Shown piece by piece: positions 44,841 to 54,263 of a stretch of 64,000 nucleotides of DNA. The stretch is taken from contig NZ_JACDXX010000014.1 of the NCBI RefSeq assembly GCF_020539525.1, forward strand, positions 1 to 64,000. Direction: 5' to 3'. Position numbers and translations under genes: made by a program. Origin of the DNA: Pseudogemmobacter faecipullorum. Its GTDB lineage: Bacteria; Pseudomonadota; Alphaproteobacteria; Rhodobacterales; Rhodobacteraceae. The notes below the pieces were generated by a model that was given only the letters and a program-made list of their open reading frames with translations, was not told the origin of the DNA and did not search any database. Numbering within the stretch: position 1 is the stretch's first letter; the number at the start of each line of letters is the position of its first letter.

Positions 44841-46004
44841 TTACCAGGAACGACCACGGGCCGAGACCGGCCAGAGCACCTCAACTTTTCCGCCACGCAC
44901 GCCCACATACCAGTCGTGAACATTACAGGTCGGATCACAATGCCCGGGAACCAGGCGCAGCTTCTCATTGATCTTCAGCACGGCTTTGGGATCGTCAATC
45001 ACCCCATGCTCATCCGAACATTTGATGTATTTCACATCCTCACGGCCAAAGATCACCGGCAGACCGCTGTCTACCGACTGCGCCTTCAACCCGGCATCAC
45101 AGACCGCCTGGAAGGGTTTGGCATGGCTCATCACACTGGTCAGAATGAACAGAGCATTCTGCCATTCACCCCGGTCGATGCGATTGCCCTGCCGGTCGCG
45201 GATCCGGCCATAATCGGCATCCATGAACGCATAAGAGCCACATTGCAGCTCGTTATAGATGCCTGAATTGCTTTCGAAATAATAGGAGCCTGTACCGCCG
45301 CCCGAGACCAGTTCGGGCTTCAGCCCGACCGCCTCCAGCTGCTCTGAGGTTTCCTTCACCAGCGCAATCGCGGCATCAAGCCTGGTCTCACGCTCGGCAA
45401 AATCCTCGATATGCTGCATCGCGCCCTGATAGGCCTGCAGCCCGCGGAAACGCAGCCCTGGCGCCGCGGCAATGGCCTCGGCGATTTTCACCACCACCTC
45501 CGGCGCGGTGACGCCGCAGCGCCCGGCGCCACAATCGATCTCGACAAAACAGCCCAGCGTGGTGCCATGGCGCATCGCTGCCTCAGACAGCTCGGCCACA
45601 TTATCGATATCATCGATGCAGGTGATGATCTCTGCCCCCAGCTTTGGCAGCCGGGCCAGCCGGTCGATCTTGGCCGGGTCGCGCACTTCGTTTGTCAGCA
45701 GAATATCTCTGATCCCGCCCCGCACGAAAACCTCGGCCTCTGATACTTTCTGACAGCAGACCCCGATGGCATTACCGATGCGCATCTGCAGTTTCGCGAC
45801 ATCCACCGATTTATGCATCTTGCCATGCACCCGCAGCCGCATGCCGTGATCGCGCGCATATGCGCCCATCTTGCGGATATTGGCTTCCAGCGCATCCAGG
45901 TCGAGGATCAGACAGGGGGTCTGAATATCTTTCTCATCCATCCCCGGCAGCGCCGGGACGTCATAGCCCACCTCAGGACCGGTCAGTGTTGCTTCGATAG
46001 TCAT
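44841..46004 (-). CDS. bhcC: beta-hydroxyaspartate aldolase BhcC
   Basis: 387 residues of the fold-type III PLP family (DSD1/D-threonine aldolase). The N-terminal ETPCLILDLD-like segment is IQTPCLILDLDALEANI, followed by RVHGKMHKS with the PLP lysine, and the metal-site segment GHCDPTCNVHDW at the C-terminus. It condenses glycine and glyoxylate to erythro-beta-hydroxyaspartate. The start overlaps the bhcB stop by four bases. Confidence 0.92.
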   Translation of the reverse strand: MTIEATLTGPEVGYDVPALPGMDEKDIQTPCLILDLDALEANIRKMGAYARDHGMRLRVHGKMHKSVDVAKLQMRIGNAIGVCCQKVSEAEVFVRGGIRDILLTNEVRDPAKIDRLARLPKLGAEIITCIDDIDNVAELSEAAMRHGTTLGCFVEIDCGAGRCGVTAPEVVVKIAEAIAAAPGLRFRGLQAYQGAMQHIEDFAERETRLDAAIALVKETSEQLEAVGLKPELVSGGGTGSYYFESNSGIYNELQCGSYAFMDADYGRIRDRQGNRIDRGEWQNALFILTSVMSHAKPFQAVCDAGLKAQSVDSGLPVIFGREDVKYIKCSDEHGVIDDPKAVLKINEKLRLVPGHCDPTCNVHDWYVGVRGGKVEVLWPVSARGRSW

Positions 46005-46993
46005 GGCAGGCCCTTCTGCATCCAGGGAAGTCTTGTCAGATCGACGTTTCCGCCGGTGATGATAATGCCGAGCCTTTGCCCGGCAAAAAGATTCTTATGC
46101 TTCAGCACCGCCGCGAGAGGCACCGCGCTGGAGGGTTCCATCACGATTTTCAGGCGCTTCCAGATCAGCAGCATCGCCGCGACGATCTCTTCTTCAGAGA
46201 CGGTCAGGATATCGGTCACATGGCGCTGCACAAAATGCCAGGTCAGCTCTTTCAGCGGCACTTTCAGCCCGTCAGCAATGGTTTGCGGCGCATCATCGGC
46301 GATAATCCTGCCCGCTTTCAGGCTGCGACAGGCATCATCGGCCTGTTCGGGCTCGGCGGCATAGATGCGGACCGCCGGAGCGATCTGCGATAAAGTAAGG
46401 CATGTGCCCGAAATCATCCCACCTCCGCCGATCGGCGCGATCACCGCATCGAGACCAGACACCTGATCTGCCAGTTCCAGCGCGCAGGTCCCCTGGCCCG
46501 CGATCACCCGGGGGTCATTATAGGGATGGATAAAGTCCGCACCGGTCCCGGCCAGAACCCCGGCAAAGACCGCCTCGCGCGATGAGGTTGAGGGTTCACA
46601 TTCCACCAGCCGGGCCCCATAGCCCAGCACCGCATCTTTCTTTGCCTGGGGCGCGCTATGCGGCATGACAACCGTGCAGGGAATGCCGCGCCGGCCAGCC
46701 GCCCAGGCCAGACAACTGCCGTGATTGCCGCTGGAATGGGTCGCCACCCCGCGCGCCGCCGCCGCATCGCTCAGGCCGAAGACGGCATTAGCCGCGCCCC
46801 GGGCCTTGAACGCCCCGGCTTTCTGCAGGTTCTCACATTTAAAAAACAGCTCTGCCCCGGACAGCTCATCCAGCATCCGCGACGTCAGAACCGGCGTGCG
46901 GTGAATATGTCCGGCGGTACGGTCCCGCGCCGCCAGCACGTCCTGGAACTGCGGGATCTGCAGCGCGACCTCGTTAATCTGACCCGCTGCCAT
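46001..46993 (-). CDS. bhcB: beta-hydroxyaspartate dehydratase BhcB
   Basis: 330 residues of the fold-type II PLP family (threonine/serine dehydratase-like). PLP lysine in GAFKARGAANAV, phosphate-binding SSGNHGS and glycine-rich GGGGMISG are present. It turns beta-hydroxyaspartate into iminosuccinate. It lies three bases after bhcA. Confidence 0.92.
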   Translation of the reverse strand: MAAGQINEVALQIPQFQDVLAARDRTAGHIHRTPVLTSRMLDELSGAELFFKCENLQKAGAFKARGAANAVFGLSDAAAARGVATHSSGNHGSCLAWAAGRRGIPCTVVMPHSAPQAKKDAVLGYGARLVECEPSTSSREAVFAGVLAGTGADFIHPYNDPRVIAGQGTCALELADQVSGLDAVIAPIGGGGMISGTCLTLSQIAPAVRIYAAEPEQADDACRSLKAGRIIADDAPQTIADGLKVPLKELTWHFVQRHVTDILTVSEEEIVAAMLLIWKRLKIVMEPSSAVPLAAVLKHKNLFAGQRLGIIITGGNVDLTRLPWMQKGLP

Positions 46994-46996
46994 GGC

Positions 46997-48181
46997 TCAG
47001 GCCGCCTGTTTCATCGGCTGCACCGCCGTGGTGCGGTAAACCTCCTGGGCCGCCGCGACGCCGCTGCCGAGCCGGACCGGCAGTCCAAGATCAGCCATGC
47101 ACATCTCGAGCACGGCCAGCCCCGAAAGCGCCGCCATATCACTCAGCTGACCCAGATGGCCAAAGCGGAACACCTTACCCGCCAGCTCGCCCAGCCCGGT
47201 CCCGAAAGCGGTCTGGTATACATCCGCGGCCCGGGTGACGATGCCGGTGGCATTAAAGCCAGGGGGGGTGCAGATCGTGGTTACGGTCTGCGAATAAAGA
47301 TCGGGTGACCGGGCGCAGAGCGGCATGCCCCAGGCCCCGGCCGCCGCCCGCACCCCGTCAGCGATGCGCTTGTGGCGGGCGAAAACCACGTCCAGCCCCT
47401 CGGCCAGCAGGCTATCGGCCGCGAGACGCAGACCCGCGATCAGCCCCACAGGCGGCGTATAGGGGTAAAGGCCAGCCGCATTGCTGCGCCCCATGTCCCG
47501 GATATCAAAAAAGCAGCGGGCGAGTTTGGCCGTCGCACAGGCCTGCATGGCCCGGGCTGAAAACACCACAATCGCCAGACCGGGGGGCAGCATGAAGCCC
47601 TTCTGCGAGCCGGTCACCGCGATATCGACGCCCCAGTCATCAAAACAAAAATCCATCGAGCCAACCGAGCTGACCCCATCGACCAGCAGCAGTGCCGGAT
47701 GGCCCGCCGCATCCAGCGCGCGGCGCACCGCAGCAATATCCGATACCACCCCGGTGGCGGTCTCATTATGGGTGGCGAGCACGGCTTTGATCCGGTGCTC
47801 TTTATCGGCGGTCAGGATCTCTTCATAGCGATCTGCGGGCAGGCCTGCCCCCCAGGCCGCCTCAACCACCTCGACCGCCAGGCCATGGCGCTGGCACATA
47901 TCAATCCAGCGCTGGCTGAACATGCCATGCCGTGCCGCAAGAACTGCATCACCGGCAGAGAGCACATTGCTGATCGCCGTCTCCCAGCCGCCGGTGCCGG
48001 TTGAGGGAAAGAGAAACACCTCGGCCTCCCGGGTTTTTATCACCTGGCGAACCCCGGCAATCGCCGGGTGCAGCAGATCGGCAAAAGCACTGGAGCGGTG
48101 ATCCAGGGTGGGCATATCCACCGCCTTGCGCAGGAATTCCGGCAAATTGGTCGGGCCGGGAATGAACACGGGGTTTTGCAT
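46997..48181 (-). CDS. bhcA: aspartate-glyoxylate aminotransferase BhcA
   Basis: 394 residues from ATG 48181, preceded by GAGGAGGAG. Class V aminotransferase with IPGPTN at the N-terminus, ATHNETATGV and the PLP lysine in TGSQKGFM (near residue 190). It transfers the amino group of aspartate to glyoxylate, giving glycine and oxaloacetate, the step that makes the cycle run. First gene of the operon, divergent from bhcR. A paralogue sits at 53,073. Confidence 0.92.
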   Translation of the reverse strand: MQNPVFIPGPTNLPEFLRKAVDMPTLDHRSSAFADLLHPAIAGVRQVIKTREAEVFLFPSTGTGGWETAISNVLSAGDAVLAARHGMFSQRWIDMCQRHGLAVEVVEAAWGAGLPADRYEEILTADKEHRIKAVLATHNETATGVVSDIAAVRRALDAAGHPALLLVDGVSSVGSMDFCFDDWGVDIAVTGSQKGFMLPPGLAIVVFSARAMQACATAKLARCFFDIRDMGRSNAAGLYPYTPPVGLIAGLRLAADSLLAEGLDVVFARHKRIADGVRAAAGAWGMPLCARSPDLYSQTVTTICTPPGFNATGIVTRAADVYQTAFGTGLGELAGKVFRFGHLGQLSDMAALSGLAVLEMCMADLGLPVRLGSGVAAAQEVYRTTAVQPMKQAA

Positions 48182-48375
48182 GGTTGCTCCTCCTCGATCA
48201 GCCATGAACCGAGGCTAGCAGGGCTGACAGCCTGCGGATATATTTTTGAAAAATAGTTTCGCCAGATGATAAATGCAAAAAACTACATTTATATCAGACA
48301 GTTGTTTTTTTCATTGTACAAAATAGTTTTTCGTAATTTAATTTTATTCTGCAGTCTTTCAGGAAAGCCCGACCA
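48182..48375. promoter_or_regulatory. bhcA-bhcR control region with AAAATAGTTT repeats
   Basis: 194-base, strikingly AT-rich gap between divergent bhcA and bhcR. AAAATAGTTT occurs twice in direct orientation (48250-48259 and 48320-48329), with an inverted variant AAAACTACATTT at about 48,279. These are candidate BhcR sites; IclR-type regulators commonly bind such paired elements between divergent genes. Promoter hexamers were not assigned. Confidence 0.55.
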
Positions 48376-49191
48376 ATGTCACAGCCTCCGGCCCGGCGTG
48401 GACGCCCCAAAGCGATGTTTCCGGCCGAAGCGCCAGGCACGATTCAGGCTCTCGACCGTGCGCTTGAGGTGATCGATCTGCTCTCGCAGCGCGAGGGTAT
48501 GACCCTGACCGAGATTGCGGTGGCGCTTGACCAGTCGGTCGCGACAATGCACCGGGTTCTGGCAACCCTCGAGGCGCGGGAATTTGTCGAACTCGCCCCC
48601 GAGCGCCAGGACTGGCATATCGGCCCCGGGGCGTTTCGCGCGGGTTCGGCCTTTCTGCGCCGCACCAATGTGGCCGAACGGGCCCGGCCGGAAATGCGGG
48701 CGCTGATGACGGAATGCGGCGAGACCTCCAATCTCGGCGTCGACTGGAAAGGCCAGGTGCTGTTCCTGAGCCAGGTCGAATGCCATGAGATCATCCGGGC
48801 CTTCTTCCCGCCCGGCACGGTCGCCTCGAAACATGCCTCCGGCATCGGCAAGGCTTTGCTCAGCCAGTATCCCCCCCTGCGGCTGGCGACCTATCTGGCC
48901 AGCGCCCCGTTTGAGCGTTTCACCGCCCGCAGCCTGACCAGCGCCAGCGAACTCGCCGCGGATCTCGCGAAAGCGCGGGCGGCAGGTTATGCAGTTGATG
49001 ATGAGGAACGAACCCCTGGCATGCGCTGTGTCGCAGCCGCGATCCTCAATGTCCATGGCGAGGCGATTGCCGGGATTTCGGTCTCGGGGCCGAGCCAGCG
49101 GCTGAGCGATGACCGCATCGCCGGGATCGGCCACATGGTCAGCGCGGCGGCTGGCCGGATCGGCAAGCAGCTTGGTGCGGGCCAGGGCTGA
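48376..49191 (+). CDS. bhcR: IclR-family regulator BhcR
   Basis: 271 residues. Winged helix at about 22-85 (IQALDRALEVIDLLSQ, EIAVALDQSVATMHRVLATLE) and an IclR effector domain (ASGIGKALLS, DDEERTPGMRCVAAAI). Its place next to and divergent from bhcABCD matches the glyoxylate-responsive activator BhcR of Paracoccus denitrificans. Confidence 0.9.
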   Translation: MSQPPARRGRPKAMFPAEAPGTIQALDRALEVIDLLSQREGMTLTEIAVALDQSVATMHRVLATLEAREFVELAPERQDWHIGPGAFRAGSAFLRRTNVAERARPEMRALMTECGETSNLGVDWKGQVLFLSQVECHEIIRAFFPPGTVASKHASGIGKALLSQYPPLRLATYLASAPFERFTARSLTSASELAADLAKARAAGYAVDDEERTPGMRCVAAAILNVHGEAIAGISVSGPSQRLSDDRIAGIGHMVSAAAGRIGKQLGAGQG

Positions 49192-49194
49192 GGC

Positions 49195-49968
49195 TCAGTC
49201 CGGCGCCCACCCGCCCATCACCCGGGTCAGCTCAAGCGCCTGATCGCGCACCCGCGCCCCAAGCGCCGCCATATCCCCGGCGGCGAGGCGCACGGTCAGG
49301 GCCGAGACCGAAAGCCCGCCCAGCGGCTCGCCGGCAGGCGACCAGACCACGGCGGCAACACAGCGCATCCCGGCGGTAAATTCCTCATCATCATAGGCGA
49401 AACCGCGCGCCCGGATGGCCATGATCTCGGCCCGCACCTCTTCCATATTGCGCAGGCTTTTACGGGTCAGCGGCCGCAGCCCGTGGCGCGCCACCAGCGC
49501 CTCGATCGCTGCATCGGGCCAGGTGGCGACGATCGCCTTGCCCATGCCCGAATTCATCACCGGCGCCCGCCCCCCCGGTGAGGCAATCGCGCGGATAATC
49601 TCGCGGCTTTCCACCTGGGCAACCGTCACCACCTCGCCATCCTCCAGAATACCCAGATTGGTGGTTTCCCGCGTGGCATCGCGCAGCTGACGCATGAAGG
49701 GCATCGCCGCGGCGATAAAGCTCTGCCAGTTGGCGAATGCCACCCCCACAGCAAAGGCCTTGCGCCCGACATACCAGCGGGTCCGCACCGGATCAAACTG
49801 CGCAAAGCCGTTGCGCTCCAGCGTCACCAGCAGCCGGTGCGTGGTCGAGATCGCCAGGCCTGCCTCACGCGCCAGATCGGACAGGCGCGTGCCGCCGGGT
49901 TTGGTGGCCAGGGCCTCCAGAAGCATCAGGGCCCGATCGACGGACTGAACGGTTCCGCTCTTTTCCAT
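49195..49968 (-). CDS. second IclR-family regulator, divergent from malate synthase
   Basis: 257 residues from ATG 49968; the frame opens at 49,989 but that start lies inside the operator palindrome. Winged helix VQSVDRALMLLEAL ... LAREAGLAISTTHRLLVTLE and effector domain NSGMGKAIVATWP and DDEEFTAGMRCVAAVVW. It converges on bhcR and faces glcB, so it probably controls malate synthase. Glyoxylate or an allied acid is the natural candidate effector. Confidence 0.9.
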   Translation of the reverse strand: MEKSGTVQSVDRALMLLEALATKPGGTRLSDLAREAGLAISTTHRLLVTLERNGFAQFDPVRTRWYVGRKAFAVGVAFANWQSFIAAAMPFMRQLRDATRETTNLGILEDGEVVTVAQVESREIIRAIASPGGRAPVMNSGMGKAIVATWPDAAIEALVARHGLRPLTRKSLRNMEEVRAEIMAIRARGFAYDDEEFTAGMRCVAAVVWSPAGEPLGGLSVSALTVRLAAGDMAALGARVRDQALELTRVMGGWAPD

Positions 49969-49981
49969 AGATCCAAGATTA

Positions 49982-49996
49982 TTCCACATCGTGGAA
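49982..49996. promoter_or_regulatory. IclR-type operator palindrome
   Basis: TTCCAC-ATC-GTGGAA, a perfect six-base inverted repeat with a three-base centre, in the 93-base gap between the IclR gene and glcB. The TGGAA/TTCCA character is that of IclR-family operators. It probably controls both divergent genes. Confidence 0.65.
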
Positions 49997-50061
49997 AACT
50001 TTCAAGCAAAACTGGAGGCCCCGCATGCGGAGGTATACGATAGCACACAAAGGAGATTGCC

Positions 50062-52209
50062 ATGACCGCTCACACCTCCCGGGCCGGCCTGCAGGTTGCC
50101 CCTCTTCTCGCCGATTTCGTCGAAACCCGGCTGTTGCCAGGCCTGCCGATCAGCCCTGGCACCTTCTGGGCCGGATTGTCTGAGCTGCTGACCGGGCTGA
50201 TGCCGGAAAACCAGCGCCTGCTCGCGATCCGCCAGCAAATGCAGTCGCAGATCGACGACTGGCTGAAGGCGCGGCGGGCGTTGCCATGGGACAATATCGC
50301 CTGGCAGGATTTCCTGCGCGAGATAGGCTATCTGCAGCCCGAAGGTCCGGCTTTTACCATTGCCACCACGCCTTCGGATCCCGAAATGTCCAGCCTCGCC
50401 GGGCCGCAGCTCGTCGTGCCGGTGATGAATGCCCGTTTTGCCCTGAACGCGGCAAATGCCCGCTGGGGCAGCCTTTATGACGCGCTTTACGGCACGGATG
50501 CGCTGCCTGGCGCCGCGGCTGGCCCGGGATTTGACCCGCAGCGCGGAGCTGAGGCAGTGGCCTGGGCCGCCCGTTTCCTTGACCAGGCCGTGCCACTGGC
50601 TTCGGGTTCGCATGCTTCGGTCACAGATTACCGCATTGAAGGGGCCAGTCTCCTGGCCGTCGTCGATGGCAAAACGACGGGCCTTGCAGAACCCACGGCT
50701 TTTGTCGGCCATTCCGGTTCCGGCGCAAAACGCTCGGTGCTGCTGCGCCATAACGGGCTGCATCTTGAGCTGGTCTTTGACCCTGGCCATCCGGTCGGTG
50801 CGACCAGCCCCTCGGGCCTGCGCGATATCATGCTGGAATCGGCACTGACGGCGATCCAGGACTGCGAGGATTCGGTCGCTGCCGTGGATGCTGAGGATAA
50901 AGTCCTCGCCTATTCGAACTGGCTGGGGCTGATGAAGGGCGATCTGACCGAAGCTTTTCCAAAAGGTGGAAAGGTTCTGACCCGGCGCCTTAACCCTGAC
51001 CGCAGCTTTACCGCTGCCGATGGCAGCCCGCTGACCCTGCCCGGTCGGGCGGTGCTGCTGGTGCGCAATGTGGGTCATCTGATGACCACCGACGCCGTGC
51101 TGCTGCAGGGGCGTGAGGTCCCGGAAGGGCTGCTCGATGCGATGATCACGGTCACCGCCGCTATGCACGATCTGCAAAAGACCGAAGGCCCGCGCAATTC
51201 GCGCAGCGGCTCGGTCTATGTGGTCAAGCCCAAGATGCATGGCCCCGAAGAGGCTGCCTTCGCCGACCGGACCTATGCCATGGTCGAGCGCCTGCTGGGC
51301 CTGGCCTATGGCACGGTGAAGCTTGGGCTGATGGATGAAGAGCGTCGCACCTCGGCCAATCTGCGCGACTGCATCCGCGCCCTGAAAGACCGCATCGTCT
51401 TTATCAACACCGGCTTCCTTGACCGGACCGGCGATGAAATACACACCGTGATGCAGGCCGGGCCGGTGCTGCCGAAAGACGAGATCCGCACGGCGGTCTG
51501 GCTGCCCGCCTATGAAGATGGCAATGTCGATGCGGGCCTTGCCAGCGGGATGAAGGGCCGCGCCCAGATCGGCAAGGGCATGTGGGCCAAACCCGATGCG
51601 ATGGCCGAAATGCTGGCGACCAAAACCGGTCATCCCAAATCCGGGGCCAGCACGGCCTGGGTGCCCTCGCCCACGGCAGCAACTTTGCATGCCACGCATT
51701 ACCATCTGGTCAATGTGGCGGCGGTGCAGGACAGCCTCGCCAGCCGTGAAAGGGCCAGTCTTGATGCGCTGATGACACCGCCACTGCTGCTGGATCGCAA
51801 GCTTTCTGCCGCAGCGATCCAGCGCGAGGTTGACCTGAACTGCCAGTCGATCCTCGGCTATGTGGTGCGCTGGGTCGATCAGGGCATCGGCTGCTCGAAA
51901 GTGCCCGATATCGACGATGTCGCGCTGATGGAAGACCGCGCCACTTTGCGGATCTCGGCGCAGTTTCTGGCCAACTGGCTGCTGCATGGGCTGATCACTG
52001 AGGCGCAGATTGAGGAAAGTCTGCGGCGTATGGCGGTGGCGGTCGATCAGCAAAACAGCGGTGATCCGGCCTATCGGGCCATGGCACCGGGCTTTGACGG
52101 CGCTGCTTTCCAGGCCGCGCGCGCGCTGATCCTGGAAGGGGCAGCTCAGCCCTCGGGCTATACCGAGCCGCTGCTGCACGCCTGGCGCCGCCGCGTTAAA
52201 GCCGGCTGA
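50062..52209 (+). CDS. glcB: malate synthase G
   Basis: 715 residues, close to the 723 of E. coli GlcB. Typical segments include IQDCEDSVAAVDAEDK, RSGSVYVVKPKMHGPEE and GTVKLGLMDEERRTS. It condenses glyoxylate with acetyl-CoA to malate and uses Mg2+. AAAGGAG precedes ATG 50062. It offers a second outlet for glyoxylate beside the beta-hydroxyaspartate cycle. Confidence 0.96.
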   Translation: MTAHTSRAGLQVAPLLADFVETRLLPGLPISPGTFWAGLSELLTGLMPENQRLLAIRQQMQSQIDDWLKARRALPWDNIAWQDFLREIGYLQPEGPAFTIATTPSDPEMSSLAGPQLVVPVMNARFALNAANARWGSLYDALYGTDALPGAAAGPGFDPQRGAEAVAWAARFLDQAVPLASGSHASVTDYRIEGASLLAVVDGKTTGLAEPTAFVGHSGSGAKRSVLLRHNGLHLELVFDPGHPVGATSPSGLRDIMLESALTAIQDCEDSVAAVDAEDKVLAYSNWLGLMKGDLTEAFPKGGKVLTRRLNPDRSFTAADGSPLTLPGRAVLLVRNVGHLMTTDAVLLQGREVPEGLLDAMITVTAAMHDLQKTEGPRNSRSGSVYVVKPKMHGPEEAAFADRTYAMVERLLGLAYGTVKLGLMDEERRTSANLRDCIRALKDRIVFINTGFLDRTGDEIHTVMQAGPVLPKDEIRTAVWLPAYEDGNVDAGLASGMKGRAQIGKGMWAKPDAMAEMLATKTGHPKSGASTAWVPSPTAATLHATHYHLVNVAAVQDSLASRERASLDALMTPPLLLDRKLSAAAIQREVDLNCQSILGYVVRWVDQGIGCSKVPDIDDVALMEDRATLRISAQFLANWLLHGLITEAQIEESLRRMAVAVDQQNSGDPAYRAMAPGFDGAAFQAARALILEGAAQPSGYTEPLLHAWRRRVKAG

Positions 52210-52495
52210 TCCCGGGCAAGGCCTCCCCCCGCACCACCGGATGTGCGGGGGGAACGTCCGCCGGGGCGAGGGTGACCTGCGAGACGCAAAACCTCGCCAC
52301 TTTTCCGGCCAGATACTGCTTTAACAGCGCAGCAGGTCCGGCAGGGTCGTGGTTCACCGGCAGGCGGATGATGTTTTCATACCCGATCATCGCCTGCTGC
52401 CAGCCTGCGGCGGCCATAGTCGCAATTGCGCACCCGCCGAACCCGAGCCGCAAACGCGTGATACTGCGCCAAATTGCGCCGGGAGCGTCTGGCAC
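52196..52495 (-). CDS. possible small hypothetical protein
   Basis: 99-codon frame after glcB on the opposite strand, overlapping its last 14 bases. The middle (MIGYENIIRLPVNHDPAGPAALLKQYLAGKVARF) looks protein-like, but I recognise no family and the N-terminus is doubtful. It may be a remnant. Confidence 0.3.
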   Translation of the reverse strand: MPDAPGAIWRSITRLRLGFGGCAIATMAAAGWQQAMIGYENIIRLPVNHDPAGPAALLKQYLAGKVARFCVSQVTLAPADVPPAHPVVRGEALPGISRL

Positions 52496-52987
52496 TGCAC
52501 CCCCGCCAGGATTGCCTCATGGATCTGCGCATTCACCGCGAACTATCCGGCAGGCCAATTGTTGTGGAGATGACCGGCCATCGCTTCAGGCAGCTGCCAC
52601 ATAACAGCAATTTTCGTCTCGCCGATGTTGTGGCAAATAGCTCTCCGGCAAGGCCATGCAAGTGCCGCCATCAGCGGGAGCCACACCTCCTGCCCCGCCT
52701 GTGCAATCCGGCCACCCGGGAAGCGCGCCTGGCCCTGAGTATCACAAGGGTGTCGGCTGCCAGCCCTTTCAGCGCTGCGCGCGGCAGAGTATGTGAGGCG
52801 CCATACTTGCGCAAAGCTCTGCTTCCGGGATCTTCTCCGGCGAGAACCCGGTGTCCTGGATCATTTGGCACAGCATATGCGCCTGTTCTTCATGCAGCCT
52901 GCGCCACCGGACCGGCCCCTCGCCGGTGAACAAAGCCCGCCTCTCCGGCGCCGTCATGCATCGGCATGCGCTTTTGTTGCAGGTTAA

Positions 52988-52995
52988 TGAATTCA
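52988..52995. promoter_or_regulatory. TGAATTCA operator, distal copy
   Basis: Perfect palindrome within TTAATGAATTCACTTAAT, 85 bases before the aminotransferase start and 43 bases from the second copy (four helical turns). A TTGACA (53010-53015) lies between the two sites. Confidence 0.6.
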
Positions 52996-53030
52996 CTTAA
53001 TCGTCACTATTGACAGGGTCTCGGATATTT

Positions 53031-53038
53031 TGAATTCA
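53031..53038. promoter_or_regulatory. TGAATTCA operator, proximal copy
   Basis: Perfect palindrome in TTTTGAATTCATTATTGAG, 42 bases before the start. It falls where the -10 box of a TTGACA (53010-53015) promoter would be expected, so binding should block transcription. Confidence 0.6.
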
Positions 53039-53072
53039 TTATTGAGTGAAATTTGATCTGGAGGAATTCGTC

Positions 53073-54263
53073 ATGTCACATCGCTCAGGCCGTCATTTCC
53101 TGCAGATCCCCGGCCCCAGCCCGGTGCCGGACCGCGTGTTGCGCGCCATTTCCGCCCAGACCATCGATCATCGCGGCCCCGATTTCGCTGAAGTCGGCAA
53201 GAAGGCGCTGCAGGGGATGAAGTCGATCTTCAAAACCAGCCAGAATGTGGTGATCTATCCCGCCTCCGGCACCGGCGCCTGGGAGGCAGCCCTCGTCAAT
53301 GTGCTGAGCGAAGGCGATCATGTGCTGATGTATGAAACCGGCCATTTCGCCACGCTGTGGAAGAAAATGGCGGCAAAACTGGGGCTGAAGGCCGAGTTTA
53401 TCGAGGGCGACTGGCGCGGCGGTGCCGATCCGGATGCGATCGAGACCCGCCTGCGCGCCGATAAAGCCCATGAGATCAAAGCGGTCTGCGTGGTTCACAA
53501 TGAAACCTCGACCGGTTCAGTCTCGCCCATCGCCGAGATGCGCCGCGCCCTTGACGCCGCAGGTCATCCGGCCCTGCTGATGGTCGATTCCATCTCGGGC
53601 CTCGGCTCGATTGATTTCCGCTTTGACGAATGGGGGGTCGATGTCTGCGTTTCCGGCTCGCAAAAGGGGCTGATGCTGCCGCCAGGCCTGTCATTCAACG
53701 CCGTCAGCGAGCGGGCTTATGACTATTCGAAAACCGCAGGATCGCGCCGTTCTTACTGGGACTGGCAGGAGATGGTTGAGATCAACCGTGGTGGCTATTT
53801 CCCCTATACTCCGGCGACTAACCTGCTGTTTGGCCTGAATGAAGCGATTGGCCTTCTGCATGCTGAGGGGCTCGACAATGTCTTTGCCCGCCATCAGCGC
53901 CATGCCGCCGCGACCCGCGCCGCCGTGCAGCAATGGGGGCTGGAAAACCTTTGCACCAGGCAGGGTCAGGAAAGCGGCGTGCTGACGGCCGTGCTGATGC
54001 CCGAAGGGCACAGCGCTGATGCTTTCCGTGCTGTCGCGCTGCAGCATTACGATATTTCGCTCGGCAGCGGCCTGTCGAAAGTGGCGGATAAGGTGTTCCG
54101 CATCGGCCATCTTGGCGATTTCAACGATCTGGCGCTGGCCGCCACCCTGTCCGGGGTTGAGCTGGCTTTGCGCAAAGCAAAGGTCCCGCATCAGCCCGGC
54201 GGTGTCGAGGCTGCGCTTGCCATGCTGGAAAACACCCAGTTCGGACAGACCGCCGCCGCCTGA
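53073..54263 (+). CDS. serine/alanine/aspartate-glyoxylate aminotransferase, class V
   Basis: 396 residues from ATG 53073 (GGAGG upstream). QIPGPSPVPDRVL at the N-terminus, VVHNETSTGS and the PLP lysine in SGSQKGLM (near 197). Clearly a paralogue of BhcA, sharing GSQKG and LPPGL contexts. It resembles serine-glyoxylate aminotransferases of the serine cycle but could use another amino donor. Product is glycine, the co-substrate of BhcC. Two TGAATTCA sites sit in its promoter. Confidence 0.87.
   Translation: MSHRSGRHFLQIPGPSPVPDRVLRAISAQTIDHRGPDFAEVGKKALQGMKSIFKTSQNVVIYPASGTGAWEAALVNVLSEGDHVLMYETGHFATLWKKMAAKLGLKAEFIEGDWRGGADPDAIETRLRADKAHEIKAVCVVHNETSTGSVSPIAEMRRALDAAGHPALLMVDSISGLGSIDFRFDEWGVDVCVSGSQKGLMLPPGLSFNAVSERAYDYSKTAGSRRSYWDWQEMVEINRGGYFPYTPATNLLFGLNEAIGLLHAEGLDNVFARHQRHAAATRAAVQQWGLENLCTRQGQESGVLTAVLMPEGHSADAFRAVALQHYDISLGSGLSKVADKVFRIGHLGDFNDLALAATLSGVELALRKAKVPHQPGGVEAALAMLENTQFGQTAAA

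Larger units (their letters stand above)
52210..53072. other. long gap between glcB and the aminotransferase, mostly without genes
   Basis: Apart from the doubtful 52,196-52,495 frame I see no supported gene. Two short minus-strand frames at 52,671-52,996 in adjacent reading frames could be a decayed gene. The last 90 bases are AT-rich and hold two TGAATTCA operators and a TTGACA hexamer. Confidence 0.5.

Noticed and set aside
50002-52179. 725-codon frame antisense to malate synthase
   Set aside because: Unmistakable GlcB motifs on the plus strand; the antisense frame is a composition artefact.
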